The notes beneath the pieces were generated by a model. The model was not told the DNA's origin and ran no database searches. It was given only the letters and a program-made list of their open reading frames with translations. A stretch of DNA of 64,000 nt from JBARDN01 sp963755705. Lineage in GTDB: Bacteria > Desulfobacterota > Binatia > Binatales > Binataceae. The translations under genes and the position numbers were made by a program. Each line of letters begins with the position of its first letter. Within the stretch, counting starts at the first letter, position 1. This document shows positions 28,574-38,440 of the stretch, in pieces. The stretch lies in NCBI GenBank assembly GCA_963755705.1, contig CAVWKW010000006.1, positions 20,527 to 84,526 on the forward strand, given 5' to 3'.

Positions 28574-28642
28574 ACCCTACACCTCGCAGTTTGCGCAATC
28601 GGTTCAGTTTGAGTAGCTATCGACACGTCAGGAGGTTTCGCC

Positions 28643-29041
28643 ATGACACCAGCACAACAAAAAGAACGAGCAGTCGAGTTTCTGTCGATGCTTGAGAGTC
28701 CAGACCCGGCTAAAATCGAACCTATGGTCGCCGACAATTTCGAATGGCGCGTGATGACGCGGATGCCGGGCTTCGCGCCAGTCAAAGGAAAGGAAGGGCT
28801 CAAGGGATTTGCCAAGGGCCTCAAAACGATGATGCCCAACGGTGTCAACATGAAGTTCGGCATCGTCTTCAGCGAAGGCAACAACGTTTCGGTACAATGC
28901 GAGTCGAACACGACCGCCGCCAACGGCCGCAAGTACAACAACCTGTACCACTTCTACCTCAAGTTCGACGGCGACCGTATCGCGCAGGTACTGGAGTACT
29001 GCGATACCAACCACGCACGCGAGGTTTTCGTCGCCGCCTGA
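28643..29041 (+). CDS. NTF2-like / SnoaL-type protein
   Basis: This 132-residue protein has the layout of a cone-shaped NTF2/SnoaL fold: three helices (AQQKERAVEFLSMLES, PAKIEPMVADNFEWRV) followed by beta strands (NMKFGIVFSEGNNVSVQCES, YHFYLKFDGDRIAQVLEYC). Members are isomerases, cyclases, hydrolases or binding proteins of polyketide, steroid and terpene chemistry. AGGAGG lies upstream of the ATG. It sits between an SDR and a phosphodiesterase on the same strand, so it is probably in that operon. Catalytic residues cannot be assigned. Confidence 0.85.
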   Translation: MTPAQQKERAVEFLSMLESPDPAKIEPMVADNFEWRVMTRMPGFAPVKGKEGLKGFAKGLKTMMPNGVNMKFGIVFSEGNNVSVQCESNTTAANGRKYNNLYHFYLKFDGDRIAQVLEYCDTNHAREVFVAA

Positions 29042-29057
29042 CAAGCGCAGGTGAAAG

Positions 29058-29963
29058 ATGATCGTCGCGCAGATAACCCATGTGGTAGCGAAGGACCGCC
29101 TGTGCTATCGGCAAATTCCGACCAACGCACAGCTGGCAGAGGCGGTCGGCCACATCAATAGTCTTGCACCGCAACCAGACGTCGTAATTGCGTCGGGGGA
29201 TCTGGTCGATCATGGCCGCGAACAAGAATACGAGGTCCTGCGCGAGATTCTCGCGCCGCTGGCGATGCCGGTGTTCGTGATTCCGGGCAATCATGACCGG
29301 CGCGATGCACTCCTTAAGATTCTTGCCGATAGGCCGTACCTGCCGCGCGCCGGATCGCCCTTTGTCCATTACGCGATCGATGACTACCCGATCCGGCTCA
29401 TCGGACTCGATACATCAGTGCCCGAGCATCATCACGGCATGATGTGCGATGCGCGACTGCAATGGCTGGAGGAAATGCTGAACGCGCAACCGGATCGCCC
29501 GACGATGATTTTCATGCATCATCCACCGTTTCGCACCGGCGTAAACTGGATGGACTCATCCGGTCTGCATGGCGGCCGCCGGATGGAGGAGATCGTCGCG
29601 CGCCATGGCAATGTGATCCGGGTGGCGGCGGGCCACATCCACCGGCCGATCCACGTCGCATGGGCAGGCACCATAGCATCGACCGCGCCGAGCACCTGCC
29701 ATCAAGTGGCGCTTGATCTCGCGGGCGGCGACGGCTTCGAGTTCGTCATGGAGCCTCGCGCGATCCAGCTTCACGTGCTCGATCCTGCCTACGGCCTGGT
29801 AAGTCATCTGAGCTACGTGCCGAGCGATTACCGTAAAGTGGCAATGCTGGGTAGCCTGCCGGAAAAAGATCGCGCGGTGTTAGTCGGGCGAGCAAAACGC
29901 GACTATGAAGACATGTGCCGCGCCGAGTACGACCTGCCGACTGTGACGAAGAACCGCGACTAA
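29058..29963 (+). CDS. Metallophosphoesterase, cAMP phosphodiesterase (CpdA)-like
   Basis: This 301-residue calcineurin-type phosphoesterase has GDLVDHG (motif II), PGNHDRR (motif III), FMHHPPF (motif IV) and AGHIHRP (motif V). The family's first motif is normally DxH in QISDTH; here the text reads QITHVVAKD, so the His is kept but the metal-binding Asp appears to be missing, as if two codons had been deleted. This could weaken or alter activity. Close relatives hydrolyse 3',5'-cyclic AMP. It begins 16 bases after the NTF2-like gene and is probably co-transcribed with it. Confidence 0.87.
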   Translation: MIVAQITHVVAKDRLCYRQIPTNAQLAEAVGHINSLAPQPDVVIASGDLVDHGREQEYEVLREILAPLAMPVFVIPGNHDRRDALLKILADRPYLPRAGSPFVHYAIDDYPIRLIGLDTSVPEHHHGMMCDARLQWLEEMLNAQPDRPTMIFMHHPPFRTGVNWMDSSGLHGGRRMEEIVARHGNVIRVAAGHIHRPIHVAWAGTIASTAPSTCHQVALDLAGGDGFEFVMEPRAIQLHVLDPAYGLVSHLSYVPSDYRKVAMLGSLPEKDRAVLVGRAKRDYEDMCRAEYDLPTVTKNRD

Positions 29964-30075
29964 GCCCTGCTCTTCGATAGGGCGGACAAAGGATCAATGT
30001 CAGGCTTCGTTCCGGAGCGAATCACACCGGATCTCGGACCCGAGTGCCACTGCGCGCGCGCACTAGCGTCCCGAC

Positions 30076-30951
30076 TCATCCGGCAAATCGGGGCTCGGGC
30101 TTTCCTTTTACGCCGAGTCCCTTGATCGCGAATAGCGCGCCGCCATCGGGGCCGGGTTCCATGTTGAGCGTCTTCGTCCCGATCGATGTCGCGTAAAGCA
30201 CGTCAAGGTTTTCACCGCCGAACATTGCACTCGTGATAATCGGGACCGGAACCTCAACCGTGCGTGCGATGGTGCCGTCCGGATTGAAGCAGACGAACTT
30301 GCCGCCGCCCGCGATAGCCGACCAGAGATGGCCTTTCGCGTCAACGGTCGCACCGTCGGGCACTCCGCCCATCCCCTTCACTTTCACGAACTCGCGTTTG
30401 TTTGAGACCGTCCCAGTGGCGAGATCATAGTCGTAGGCGTAGATGGTCCGGGTCACGCTGTCCGATAGATAGAAAGTGCGATTGTCGGGGCTGAAGCACG
30501 GCCCGTTGGTGCATCCGATGGCCGGCTCGATAACGCTGAGTTTCAGGGAGCCATCGATGCTGAAAACTGAGCCGGCCGGGCTCGCGAACTTCGTGTCCAG
30601 CGTCCCTGCGACGAACCTTCCGCGCGCATCGGTCTTGCCGTCGTTGAAGGTGGTTCCCGGCTTGGCGACGATTCCGTTCGGCACCGGGGTTGTGTTGCCC
30701 GAATCAAAATCGAGGAAATAGAAGCCATCGCTCAGCGCGCAGATGGCGCCGCCTTTTTCACGGATCGCAAAGGAGCCGATCTGCTTCGGCATCTTCCAGC
30801 TCTTTACGTTGTTCGTTTTCGGATCGAGCCGGTAGATCGCCGGCGCATTGCCGTCGATCCAATAGAGCGCCTTTTCCGCGACGTCCCATACCGGACCTTC
30901 GCCGAGCTTGTTCTTTACGCCGGGGATTTTCTCGATCGAGATTGCCATCAT
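30076..30951 (-). CDS. SMP-30/gluconolactonase/LRE family protein
   Basis: This 291-residue six-bladed beta-propeller has the metal-site Glu in KLGEGPVWDVAEKALYWIDG near residue 20, LPFDG-type counterparts, the Asn/Asp segments NGPCFSPDNRTFYLSDS and GGVPDGATVDAKGHLWSA. Family members open lactones with a divalent metal. The neighbouring monooxygenase and SDR genes make a ketone-to-lactone-to-hydroxyacid sequence plausible, which is inference. Two adjacent ATGs (30951, 30948) are possible, with AGGGG upstream. It is followed on its upstream side by a DUF4286-like gene on the same strand, so both may form an operon. Confidence 0.9.
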   Translation of the reverse strand: MMAISIEKIPGVKNKLGEGPVWDVAEKALYWIDGNAPAIYRLDPKTNNVKSWKMPKQIGSFAIREKGGAICALSDGFYFLDFDSGNTTPVPNGIVAKPGTTFNDGKTDARGRFVAGTLDTKFASPAGSVFSIDGSLKLSVIEPAIGCTNGPCFSPDNRTFYLSDSVTRTIYAYDYDLATGTVSNKREFVKVKGMGGVPDGATVDAKGHLWSAIAGGGKFVCFNPDGTIARTVEVPVPIITSAMFGGENLDVLYATSIGTKTLNMEPGPDGGALFAIKGLGVKGKPEPRFAG

Positions 30952-30989
30952 TAACCCCTAGTAAGCCCGTGCGGTACGCCGACCAAGTT

Positions 30990-31361
30990 TCATGCGGCGC
31001 GGCGCGGGCGTTTCACATCGGAGGCCTTCACTTTCTCCGCCACCGGCGAAAACACAAAGGTCACAACGTTTTTCATATCGATCGCGTCGCTCGGAACGAT
31101 TTCCGGTTTTCCTCCGCGCGCGCGCAATTCCTTCAACGTACCCGCCAGATCGTCAGTCTCGATTTCATAGAGAGCGAGATATTTGTGCGGGCGGCTCTGA
31201 CCGCGTCCCATTTGCGCGTCGGCGAGGCAGAAGCGTTGTGCCGATACGAATCCGGGAATGTTCAAGACATCCGGCACATGATGGGTATTATACCAATCGT
31301 TGTATTCCGCCTCTTTGCCCTCAATCGGATTGGTCATGACGATGAAGGTGTATTTGGCCAT
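30990..31361 (-). CDS. DUF4286-like / EthD-like dimeric alpha-beta barrel protein
   Basis: This 123-residue protein begins KYTFIVMTNPIEGKEAEYND, continues WYNTHHVPDVLNIPGFVSAQRF and has YLALYEIETDDLAGTLKEL, the pattern of DUF4286 and EthD/Dabb ferredoxin-like proteins. The NxWYxxHHxPDVL motif holds a conserved His that in related proteins acts as a base. It is probably a small enzyme or accessory protein of the neighbouring catabolic genes. GAGGCTTGAG upstream gives a weak ribosome binding site. Confidence 0.8.
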   Translation of the reverse strand: MAKYTFIVMTNPIEGKEAEYNDWYNTHHVPDVLNIPGFVSAQRFCLADAQMGRGQSRPHKYLALYEIETDDLAGTLKELRARGGKPEIVPSDAIDMKNVVTFVFSPVAEKVKASDVKRPRRAA

Positions 31362-31524
31362 CGCTCAAGCCTCCTGATTATTACCGCGACTGTCGGACAG
31401 TTCCTCGATCGCGCCGATTCTAGAATTTGCCGCACCAACCTGTCCAACCGATCGCGAAGGTGTCTCCGATGGACAGTTAAATCCGTGCGCGCTTAGAATC
31501 CCGAGCGAACAGGAGGATCAAGTC

Positions 31525-32040
31525 ATGGCGACGAGCCTCGAAGACCGGATCAGCAATCTGGAAGCGAAAGTATCGGAACTATACGACCGCGAGGCGATCC
31601 GTGATCTGCGCATGCGCTATCACGAATGCATCAACGATGGGAAAGTGGCCGAGATTCCAGATCTGTTCAGCGAAGACGGAGAGCTTGAGTTTGGCCATCT
31701 CGGCAACGCAAAGGGAAGCGACAAGATCAGGGAGTTCTTCTCGGGTCTCGGCGGCCGGCGTCCCGAGAGCGGGCAGCCGCGTCGCGGTCTCTATCGCGTG
31801 CGGCAGTTCATTCACAATCATGTGATCCATATCCATGGCGATCGCGCCGACGGGCTCGCATATCTCGAAGCCAAACCCGTGTATAACGGCGAGAGCTACG
31901 TGGTCGCCGCGCGCTACAACGACGAATACGTGAAGCGCGCCGGTCAGTGGAAATTCAGCAAGATGAGTCTGACGCCGTACTTCATGGTGCCGATGAAAGA
32001 CGGATGGGCGGGCGATGACCTGCTGAAGATGGGGCGTTAG
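31525..32040 (+). CDS. SnoaL-like (NTF2 superfamily) protein
   Basis: This 171-residue protein has the SnoaL_4-type start: a coiled N-terminal helix (LEDRISNLEAKVSELYDREA), then IRDLRMRYHECINDGKVAEI, PDLFSEDGELEF with the helix-strand break typical of this fold, and a beta-sheet ending in KMSLTPYFMVP. Members of the group include ring-hydroxylating small subunits, dehydratases and isomerases. AGGAGGATCA lies upstream of the ATG. The flavin monooxygenase gene follows 87 bases later on the same strand, so the two may act on the same substrate. Confidence 0.88.
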   Translation: MATSLEDRISNLEAKVSELYDREAIRDLRMRYHECINDGKVAEIPDLFSEDGELEFGHLGNAKGSDKIREFFSGLGGRRPESGQPRRGLYRVRQFIHNHVIHIHGDRADGLAYLEAKPVYNGESYVVAARYNDEYVKRAGQWKFSKMSLTPYFMVPMKDGWAGDDLLKMGR

Positions 32041-32127
32041 GCGCCCGATGACGGCTCACCAGAAGCCGGCTCTGTCACCGTAAAGTCGATCTTCGCTAGA
32101 GTGGTTTTGCAACATCGAGGAACTCAA

Positions 32128-34002
<1,875 letters not shown>

Positions 34003-34060
34003 GACCTCGCGCGGCAGAATAGGTTCCTCACTTTCCAGCGCGTATGCCGCAGTGCTGCGC

Positions 34061-34237
34061 TCATTTCACAGCGCGGTTCAGCCAGGCTTGGAACGTACGT
34101 CTGTGCTCCTTGTCGAATGACTCATTGCTCTCCGATGCTGCGGCCGCAAGTGGCCGCCTCGCGGGCGAGCTCGCAGCTGCATTCGCGCAAAAGTATTGAT
34201 CACCGTCGGCATAGGCTTGCAATGGAGCTGCGGACAT
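34061..34237 (-). CDS. Possible small gene downstream of gstA (58 residues)
   Basis: An open frame encodes 58 residues, beginning SAAPLQAYADGDQYFCANAA and ending FDKEHRRTFQAWLNRAVK. AGGGG lies about 7 bases upstream of the ATG at 34237. It starts 33 bases after the gstA stop on the same strand. The C-terminus looks protein-like and the middle is Ala-rich. No family is recognised; it may be a chance frame or a decayed gene end. Confidence 0.3.
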   Translation of the reverse strand: MSAAPLQAYADGDQYFCANAAASSPARRPLAAAASESNESFDKEHRRTFQAWLNRAVK

Positions 34238-34269
34238 CGAGCGCCCCTGTATCCGTCTCGGTGCTAACG

Positions 34270-34878
34270 CTACTTCGCGAGACCTTCTGCCTTTAGGGTT
34301 TCGTGCACCTTCGGACGCCTGCCAACGCGCGCCTGGTAGGCCGCGACATTTGGATAGGCTTTGAGATCAATCCCGACGAAATTCGTCCAGTTTATTATCG
34401 TGAAGGCGTACGCATCGGCAACCGTGAACTTGCTTCCCAGCAGGTATTGGCGGTTCGCCAACTGGTCGTTGATATACGCCAACCTCTTGTTGATGTTGGT
34501 CTTCGCCGTATTCTTAACCTCGTCTGACGAGGCCTTGTTGAACAGCGGCCCGAAGTTCTTGTGAAGTTCGGTGCCAATGAAGTTCAGCCATTCCTGCAGC
34601 CGATAGCGCTCGATAGTGCCGGCCTTTGGTGCGAGTTCGCTCGCCGGATTCTGATCCGCAAGGTACTGAACAATGGCCGGGCCCTCAGTGAGAACACTCC
34701 CATCCTCGAGACGCAACGCGGGAACATAGCCTTTGGGATTCACCGTCATGTAATCCTCGCCTGTTTCCGTCTTGTGTTCGGCGAGGTTTACCTTTTCGAG
34801 TTCAACGGGAATGCCGGTCTCGGTCGCAACGATGTGCGGTGAAAGCGAGCAGGCACCAGGTGAGTAATAGAGTTTCAT
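34270..34878 (-). CDS. gstA: Glutathione transferase, GstA (beta class)-like
   Basis: This 202-residue beta-class GST begins KLYYSPGACSLSPHIVATET, whose Cys at position ~10 is the beta-class catalytic residue. It continues with VNPKGYVPALRLEDG (cis-Pro for glutathione) and LTEGPAIVQYLAD. The helical domain carries FTVADAYAFTIINW. It is a cytosolic enzyme conjugating glutathione to electrophiles. AAGGAG lies 7 bases from the ATG. It is unrelated at the sequence level to the two other GST-like proteins of this window. Confidence 0.92.
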   Translation of the reverse strand: MKLYYSPGACSLSPHIVATETGIPVELEKVNLAEHKTETGEDYMTVNPKGYVPALRLEDGSVLTEGPAIVQYLADQNPASELAPKAGTIERYRLQEWLNFIGTELHKNFGPLFNKASSDEVKNTAKTNINKRLAYINDQLANRQYLLGSKFTVADAYAFTIINWTNFVGIDLKAYPNVAAYQARVGRRPKVHETLKAEGLAK

Positions 34879-34979
34879 CGAAATCTCCTTGTCAGTTTAA
34901 TCGGTTGCGTGAAATCGAAACTGTCTATCAAAAATTGATCACGATCGCAGTCTGTTGGTTTTGGACTCCAAAAAGAGAG

Positions 34980-35225
34980 CTACAACATCCGCGGCGGTTT
35001 CAGATCAACTCCGAGCGTCAACTTGAACGACCGTGACAGCCGTTCCACCGTCCACGGGCGATCACCCATCAGGACTCGCTCAGGCACAATGTTGCGAGTA
35101 GCCAGTAATCCGGTAGCCCGTTGCCCCGATAGCCTGTCCATTGACGTATTGGGCTTCGTCACTGGCAAGGAACACCAAAACCGGCGCCACGTTGGCCGGA
35201 TCCATGATTGACTTAGCCGCCTCTC
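34980..35225 (-). pseudogene. C-terminal fragment of an SDR oxidoreductase, frameshifted
   Basis: One minus-strand frame gives IMDPANVAPVLVFLASDEAQ then YVNGQAIGATGYRITGYSQ, the usual end of many SDR enzymes. Near 35090 the match moves to another frame and continues VPERVLMGDRPWTVERLSRS, ending PPRML at 34980. The catalytic and cofactor-binding parts are absent. It lies directly downstream of the D-aminoacylase-like gene and is a truncated relic. Confidence 0.65.
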
Positions 35226-35269
35226 TAGTCTGACGAAAGTTCCCTGCCGGCTTCCGACCCAGTCCAGTA

Positions 35270-36997
35270 TCAGGCCTGTCCGTGACGCAGCAGCTTGCCG
35301 GAGGTCGCTCCGGTGCATTTGTCGTCGGCGAAGGTCTCGACGCCATTGACGATAATCGAACGATAGCCCTTCGCATGCTGCACGCGGCGCCATTCGCCGC
35401 CCGGCAAATCTTGGGTCACTTCACCAATCCAATCCGGCGCGATGTCCAAGCCGTTCAGGTCGTAGACGACGACATCGGCCCACGCGCCTTCGCGCAGCGT
35501 TCCTCGATCGCGGAAACCGGCTGCGTGCGCAGGCAGGGCCGAAAGGCGATAGTGCGCCTCTTCGAGCGTCACGCGCTGCTCGTCTCGAACCATCCAGCGG
35601 AGAAAGTCGGTAGTGAAGGAGCCACCGGTAAAGAACTTCGTATGCGCGCCGCCGTCGGAAACGCCGGGGAAGGTGTACATTGATCCGTTGATGATCTCAG
35701 CATTGAACTCCGCGTTGAACTGCGGTTCGGCTTGAAGAAACTCAGCTCTCAAATCGGTCGCGAGCGACAGATCGATCATCACGTCAACCGGATGCCGCCC
35801 TTCTTCCTGGCCGATTTGCCCGAGCGATTTGCCGACGTACTTTTCGAGTTCGGGCTTGTTCTCTACCCATGAGACTATTAGCTTCACCAGCCGGCCGCCG
35901 ATTCCCGGAGCGTTCTTGTTCAGCGCCGCCATCGACCGTTCGCTCTTAACTGCTTCGCGAATCGCCGGATCCTTCATCTTCGCGATCTTTTCTTCCCTCG
36001 AACCGGTCGTCATGTCACGCCATGGGGGCGCCATGTCGTAGAGATTCCAATGCTCGAGCGTAAACGCAAAGCCGCTGCGGACGGTACCGCCCTGGCCGAA
36101 AATCGGCAGACCCTTGGCGCGTGCATTGTGCAGCCACGTAAGACTCTTGCGATGAATGTCGGGGTTGCGGGTACTTGCAGTGATCGCCTGGAACAAGATG
36201 GGGCGTTGCGCCTCGCTGGCGAGTTTCTCGACAAACGCCAAGTCTTCCTTGATATGACCGGTGGCCTGCGTGATCTCGATGAAACCCTCGTCGCGCGCGC
36301 GCAAAACGCCTGCGAGATTCAGGATGTCCTCGTCGCACATCGTGTCGGTCACCATCGGCGAGCCGTCAAAGTCGGCTTGCGCAGAATGCTTGCCGAGGCG
36401 CTGTATCGAGAAGCCGCAAAGGCCGGCATCCATGCCTTCATTGAGGAGCCGGCTCATCTCGGCCCGTTCTGCTTCGGTTGCCGGGCGAGTTTTCGCCGCG
36501 TCCAGCCCCATGACGTAGGTCATTAACGACGCCGTCGGCATGTACTGAATGCAATTGACGCCCTTTGGTGCGCGATCGAGCGAATCGAGATACTGGGGAA
36601 TCGTTTCCCAATCCCAGCTCATGCCTGCTTTCATCGATTCGTAGGGAATCGCCTCGGTGCGCGTCATTGTCAGCATCGAACGATCGCGGAAGTCGGGCTT
36701 CACCGGAGCGAAGCCAAAACCGCAGTTGCCGAGCACCACAGAGGTCACGCCGTGCCAACCGGAAATAGTGCACCAGGGGTCCCACCTGATCTGCGCGTCA
36801 TAGTGGGTGTGCAGGTCAACGAATCCGGGCGCGACGATCAGACCATCAGCGTCGATGACTTTCTTCGCAAAGCCAGGCGCGCGGCCGCCGATCTGGGCGA
36901 TTCTGCCATCCTTGATCCAGATATCGCCGCGAAAACTTGGCACGCGTGTTCCATCAACTACGGTGCCGCCTTTGATGTGTAGATCGAATTCCGCCAT
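35270..36997 (-). CDS. N-acyl-D-amino-acid deacylase-like amidohydrolase
   Basis: This protein of about 575 residues belongs to the amidohydrolase-3/D-aminoacylase group. Signatures are IKGGTVVDGTRVPSFRGDIW at the N-terminus, PGFVDLHTHYDAQI with the two metal His residues, VVLGNCGFGFAP with the conserved Cys, EITQATGHI, and SDGGAHTKF with the catalytic Asp. The beta-sandwich is completed at the C-terminus (GAWADVVVYDL). Family members remove acyl groups from D-amino acids or hydrolyse related amides. ATG 36997 has GAGGAGGG about 5 bases upstream; the longer frame to 37072 is not used. A truncated relative lies at 45144-45276. Confidence 0.92.
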   Translation of the reverse strand: MAEFDLHIKGGTVVDGTRVPSFRGDIWIKDGRIAQIGGRAPGFAKKVIDADGLIVAPGFVDLHTHYDAQIRWDPWCTISGWHGVTSVVLGNCGFGFAPVKPDFRDRSMLTMTRTEAIPYESMKAGMSWDWETIPQYLDSLDRAPKGVNCIQYMPTASLMTYVMGLDAAKTRPATEAERAEMSRLLNEGMDAGLCGFSIQRLGKHSAQADFDGSPMVTDTMCDEDILNLAGVLRARDEGFIEITQATGHIKEDLAFVEKLASEAQRPILFQAITASTRNPDIHRKSLTWLHNARAKGLPIFGQGGTVRSGFAFTLEHWNLYDMAPPWRDMTTGSREEKIAKMKDPAIREAVKSERSMAALNKNAPGIGGRLVKLIVSWVENKPELEKYVGKSLGQIGQEEGRHPVDVMIDLSLATDLRAEFLQAEPQFNAEFNAEIINGSMYTFPGVSDGGAHTKFFTGGSFTTDFLRWMVRDEQRVTLEEAHYRLSALPAHAAGFRDRGTLREGAWADVVVYDLNGLDIAPDWIGEVTQDLPGGEWRRVQHAKGYRSIIVNGVETFADDKCTGATSGKLLRHGQA

Positions 36998-37223
36998 TGT
37001 TCCCTCCTCGTGTGGGTAAGGACAATTCGAACTGTTGTGCGGTCGCGCTGGCAGCGCGCTCATCCTGAACAAGCCAGATTCTTAATGCAAGTGCCGGCAA
37101 GAATTCAAACTCAAACTCGCCGACCAATTGCGGCGCCGGTACTGGAGTGATTGGCAAGGTCGGTGGAGAGGAGGTCGTGCTAAACGGCCTCACGGACCAT
37201 TTTTAGATTAGCGATATAGAAAA

Positions 37224-38370
37224 ATGGAAAGCCGCGACTCCAGTCAAAGTCACGCCTCAGCCGCTCTGGCGCAGCCGAACAATCTTTTAGTCGCGCCGCT
37301 GTTGCCCTTGATCGCAGCGCAAGCGGCGGAGGCTGACGCCACCCGCTCGGTCTCATCGGCCGTGATTGCGGCGTTGAAGAGCAACGACGTCATGCGCATG
37401 TCGGCCGTGAGAGCATTGGGGGGCCTCGAAAGCAGCATCACCGCGATGGGACGAGAGCTGGAAGCCGTGGCCGCGGCGTGCGGCTCGACCGGATGGTGCT
37501 TGTGGAACCACCTGTGCGTGTTTCACTTCTACTGTGGCCTTCTCGGCCCCGCTCACATCGAGTTGCTGCGCAGCATCACGGCCAATCGGCATTGGGTCTG
37601 TCTGCGTCGCCACGTTTGGCTCCGGCGGCCGCTATGCCGACTACACCGGAATCACCTTCCTCTTCGAGGCCGAGCGCCTGCCCCATCTGGTTTTGGTGCG
37701 CACCGATCATAAAGGTGTACGCATCGATCCGACTTGGAAGGCGATGAGCCTGCGCGCGTCGGCGACCGACCACCTTCACTACGAAGATGTGCGAGCGCCG
37801 CTCTCGAGCGTGGTGCCGTTCCCGTTGCCGTACCGTGTCGCTTTCCGCGATCCGGCTTATAGCGTCATCGATGATCGTTATCGCGAGGACTGGGTGGCGC
37901 TCTCGGATCTCTGGCTCGGCTGTATGGCGGTCGGCGTCGCTGACGCCGCACTAAAGGAAGCGTGCAGTGGCATCCAGGGCCGAGTCGCCATCATGGGAGT
38001 TAAGATGACAGAGCGGCCCACCATCCACGTGAATCTCGGTCAGGCCGTCGCGCTGATCGCCGCGGCGCGCGCCACTATCTACGACGCCTGCGCGAAGACC
38101 GATGCCCGCATCGTGGCACATCAAATTCCCACGGAGGGCAATTACCTGGAGCAGCTCAGCGCAAGCATGATGGCCCTGCGGCTATGCGACGATGCGATGC
38201 GGCTTACCCTGCGCGTCCTTGGCGGCAACGGCCTGCGCGAGGGGCAATCCTTCGAGCGGCGCTATCGCGACTTTCAGGCGATGCCGTTGCACATCAACGC
38301 GCATCCGGACCGTGTCTCCCAACAGCTTGGCCGCTACGCCTTGGGCCTGCCGACCGAGAATCCGTTTTGA
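37224..38370 (+). pseudogene. Disrupted acyl-CoA dehydrogenase-like (group D monooxygenase type) gene
   Basis: The 5' part (from 37224) encodes an N-terminal acyl-CoA dehydrogenase-like region: ALGGLESSITAMGRELEAVA, then ACGSTGWCLWNHLCVFHFYC, LLRSITANRHWVC. It then loses frame. The 3' part resumes in another frame with ATFGSGGRYADYTGITFLFE and runs to GRYALGLPTENPF at 38370. At the junction (about 37598-37610) some 20 residues expected between WVC and the FGSG segment are missing, so a deletion caused the shift. It is a paralogue of the intact gene at 38441-39691, which is convergent with it. Confidence 0.85.
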
Positions 38371-38440
38371 ATCTCAGTGGCGACGAGGTCGCACTCGCTG
38401 TCGATCGAATTCTTTCGAGAGCTGCGCTACTGAGCAGTCG

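Noticed and set aside
36998..37223. A regulator gene between the D-aminoacylase-like and the broken dehydrogenase genes
   Set aside because: The only frames there are short and unlike any protein; the gap is a divergent promoter region.
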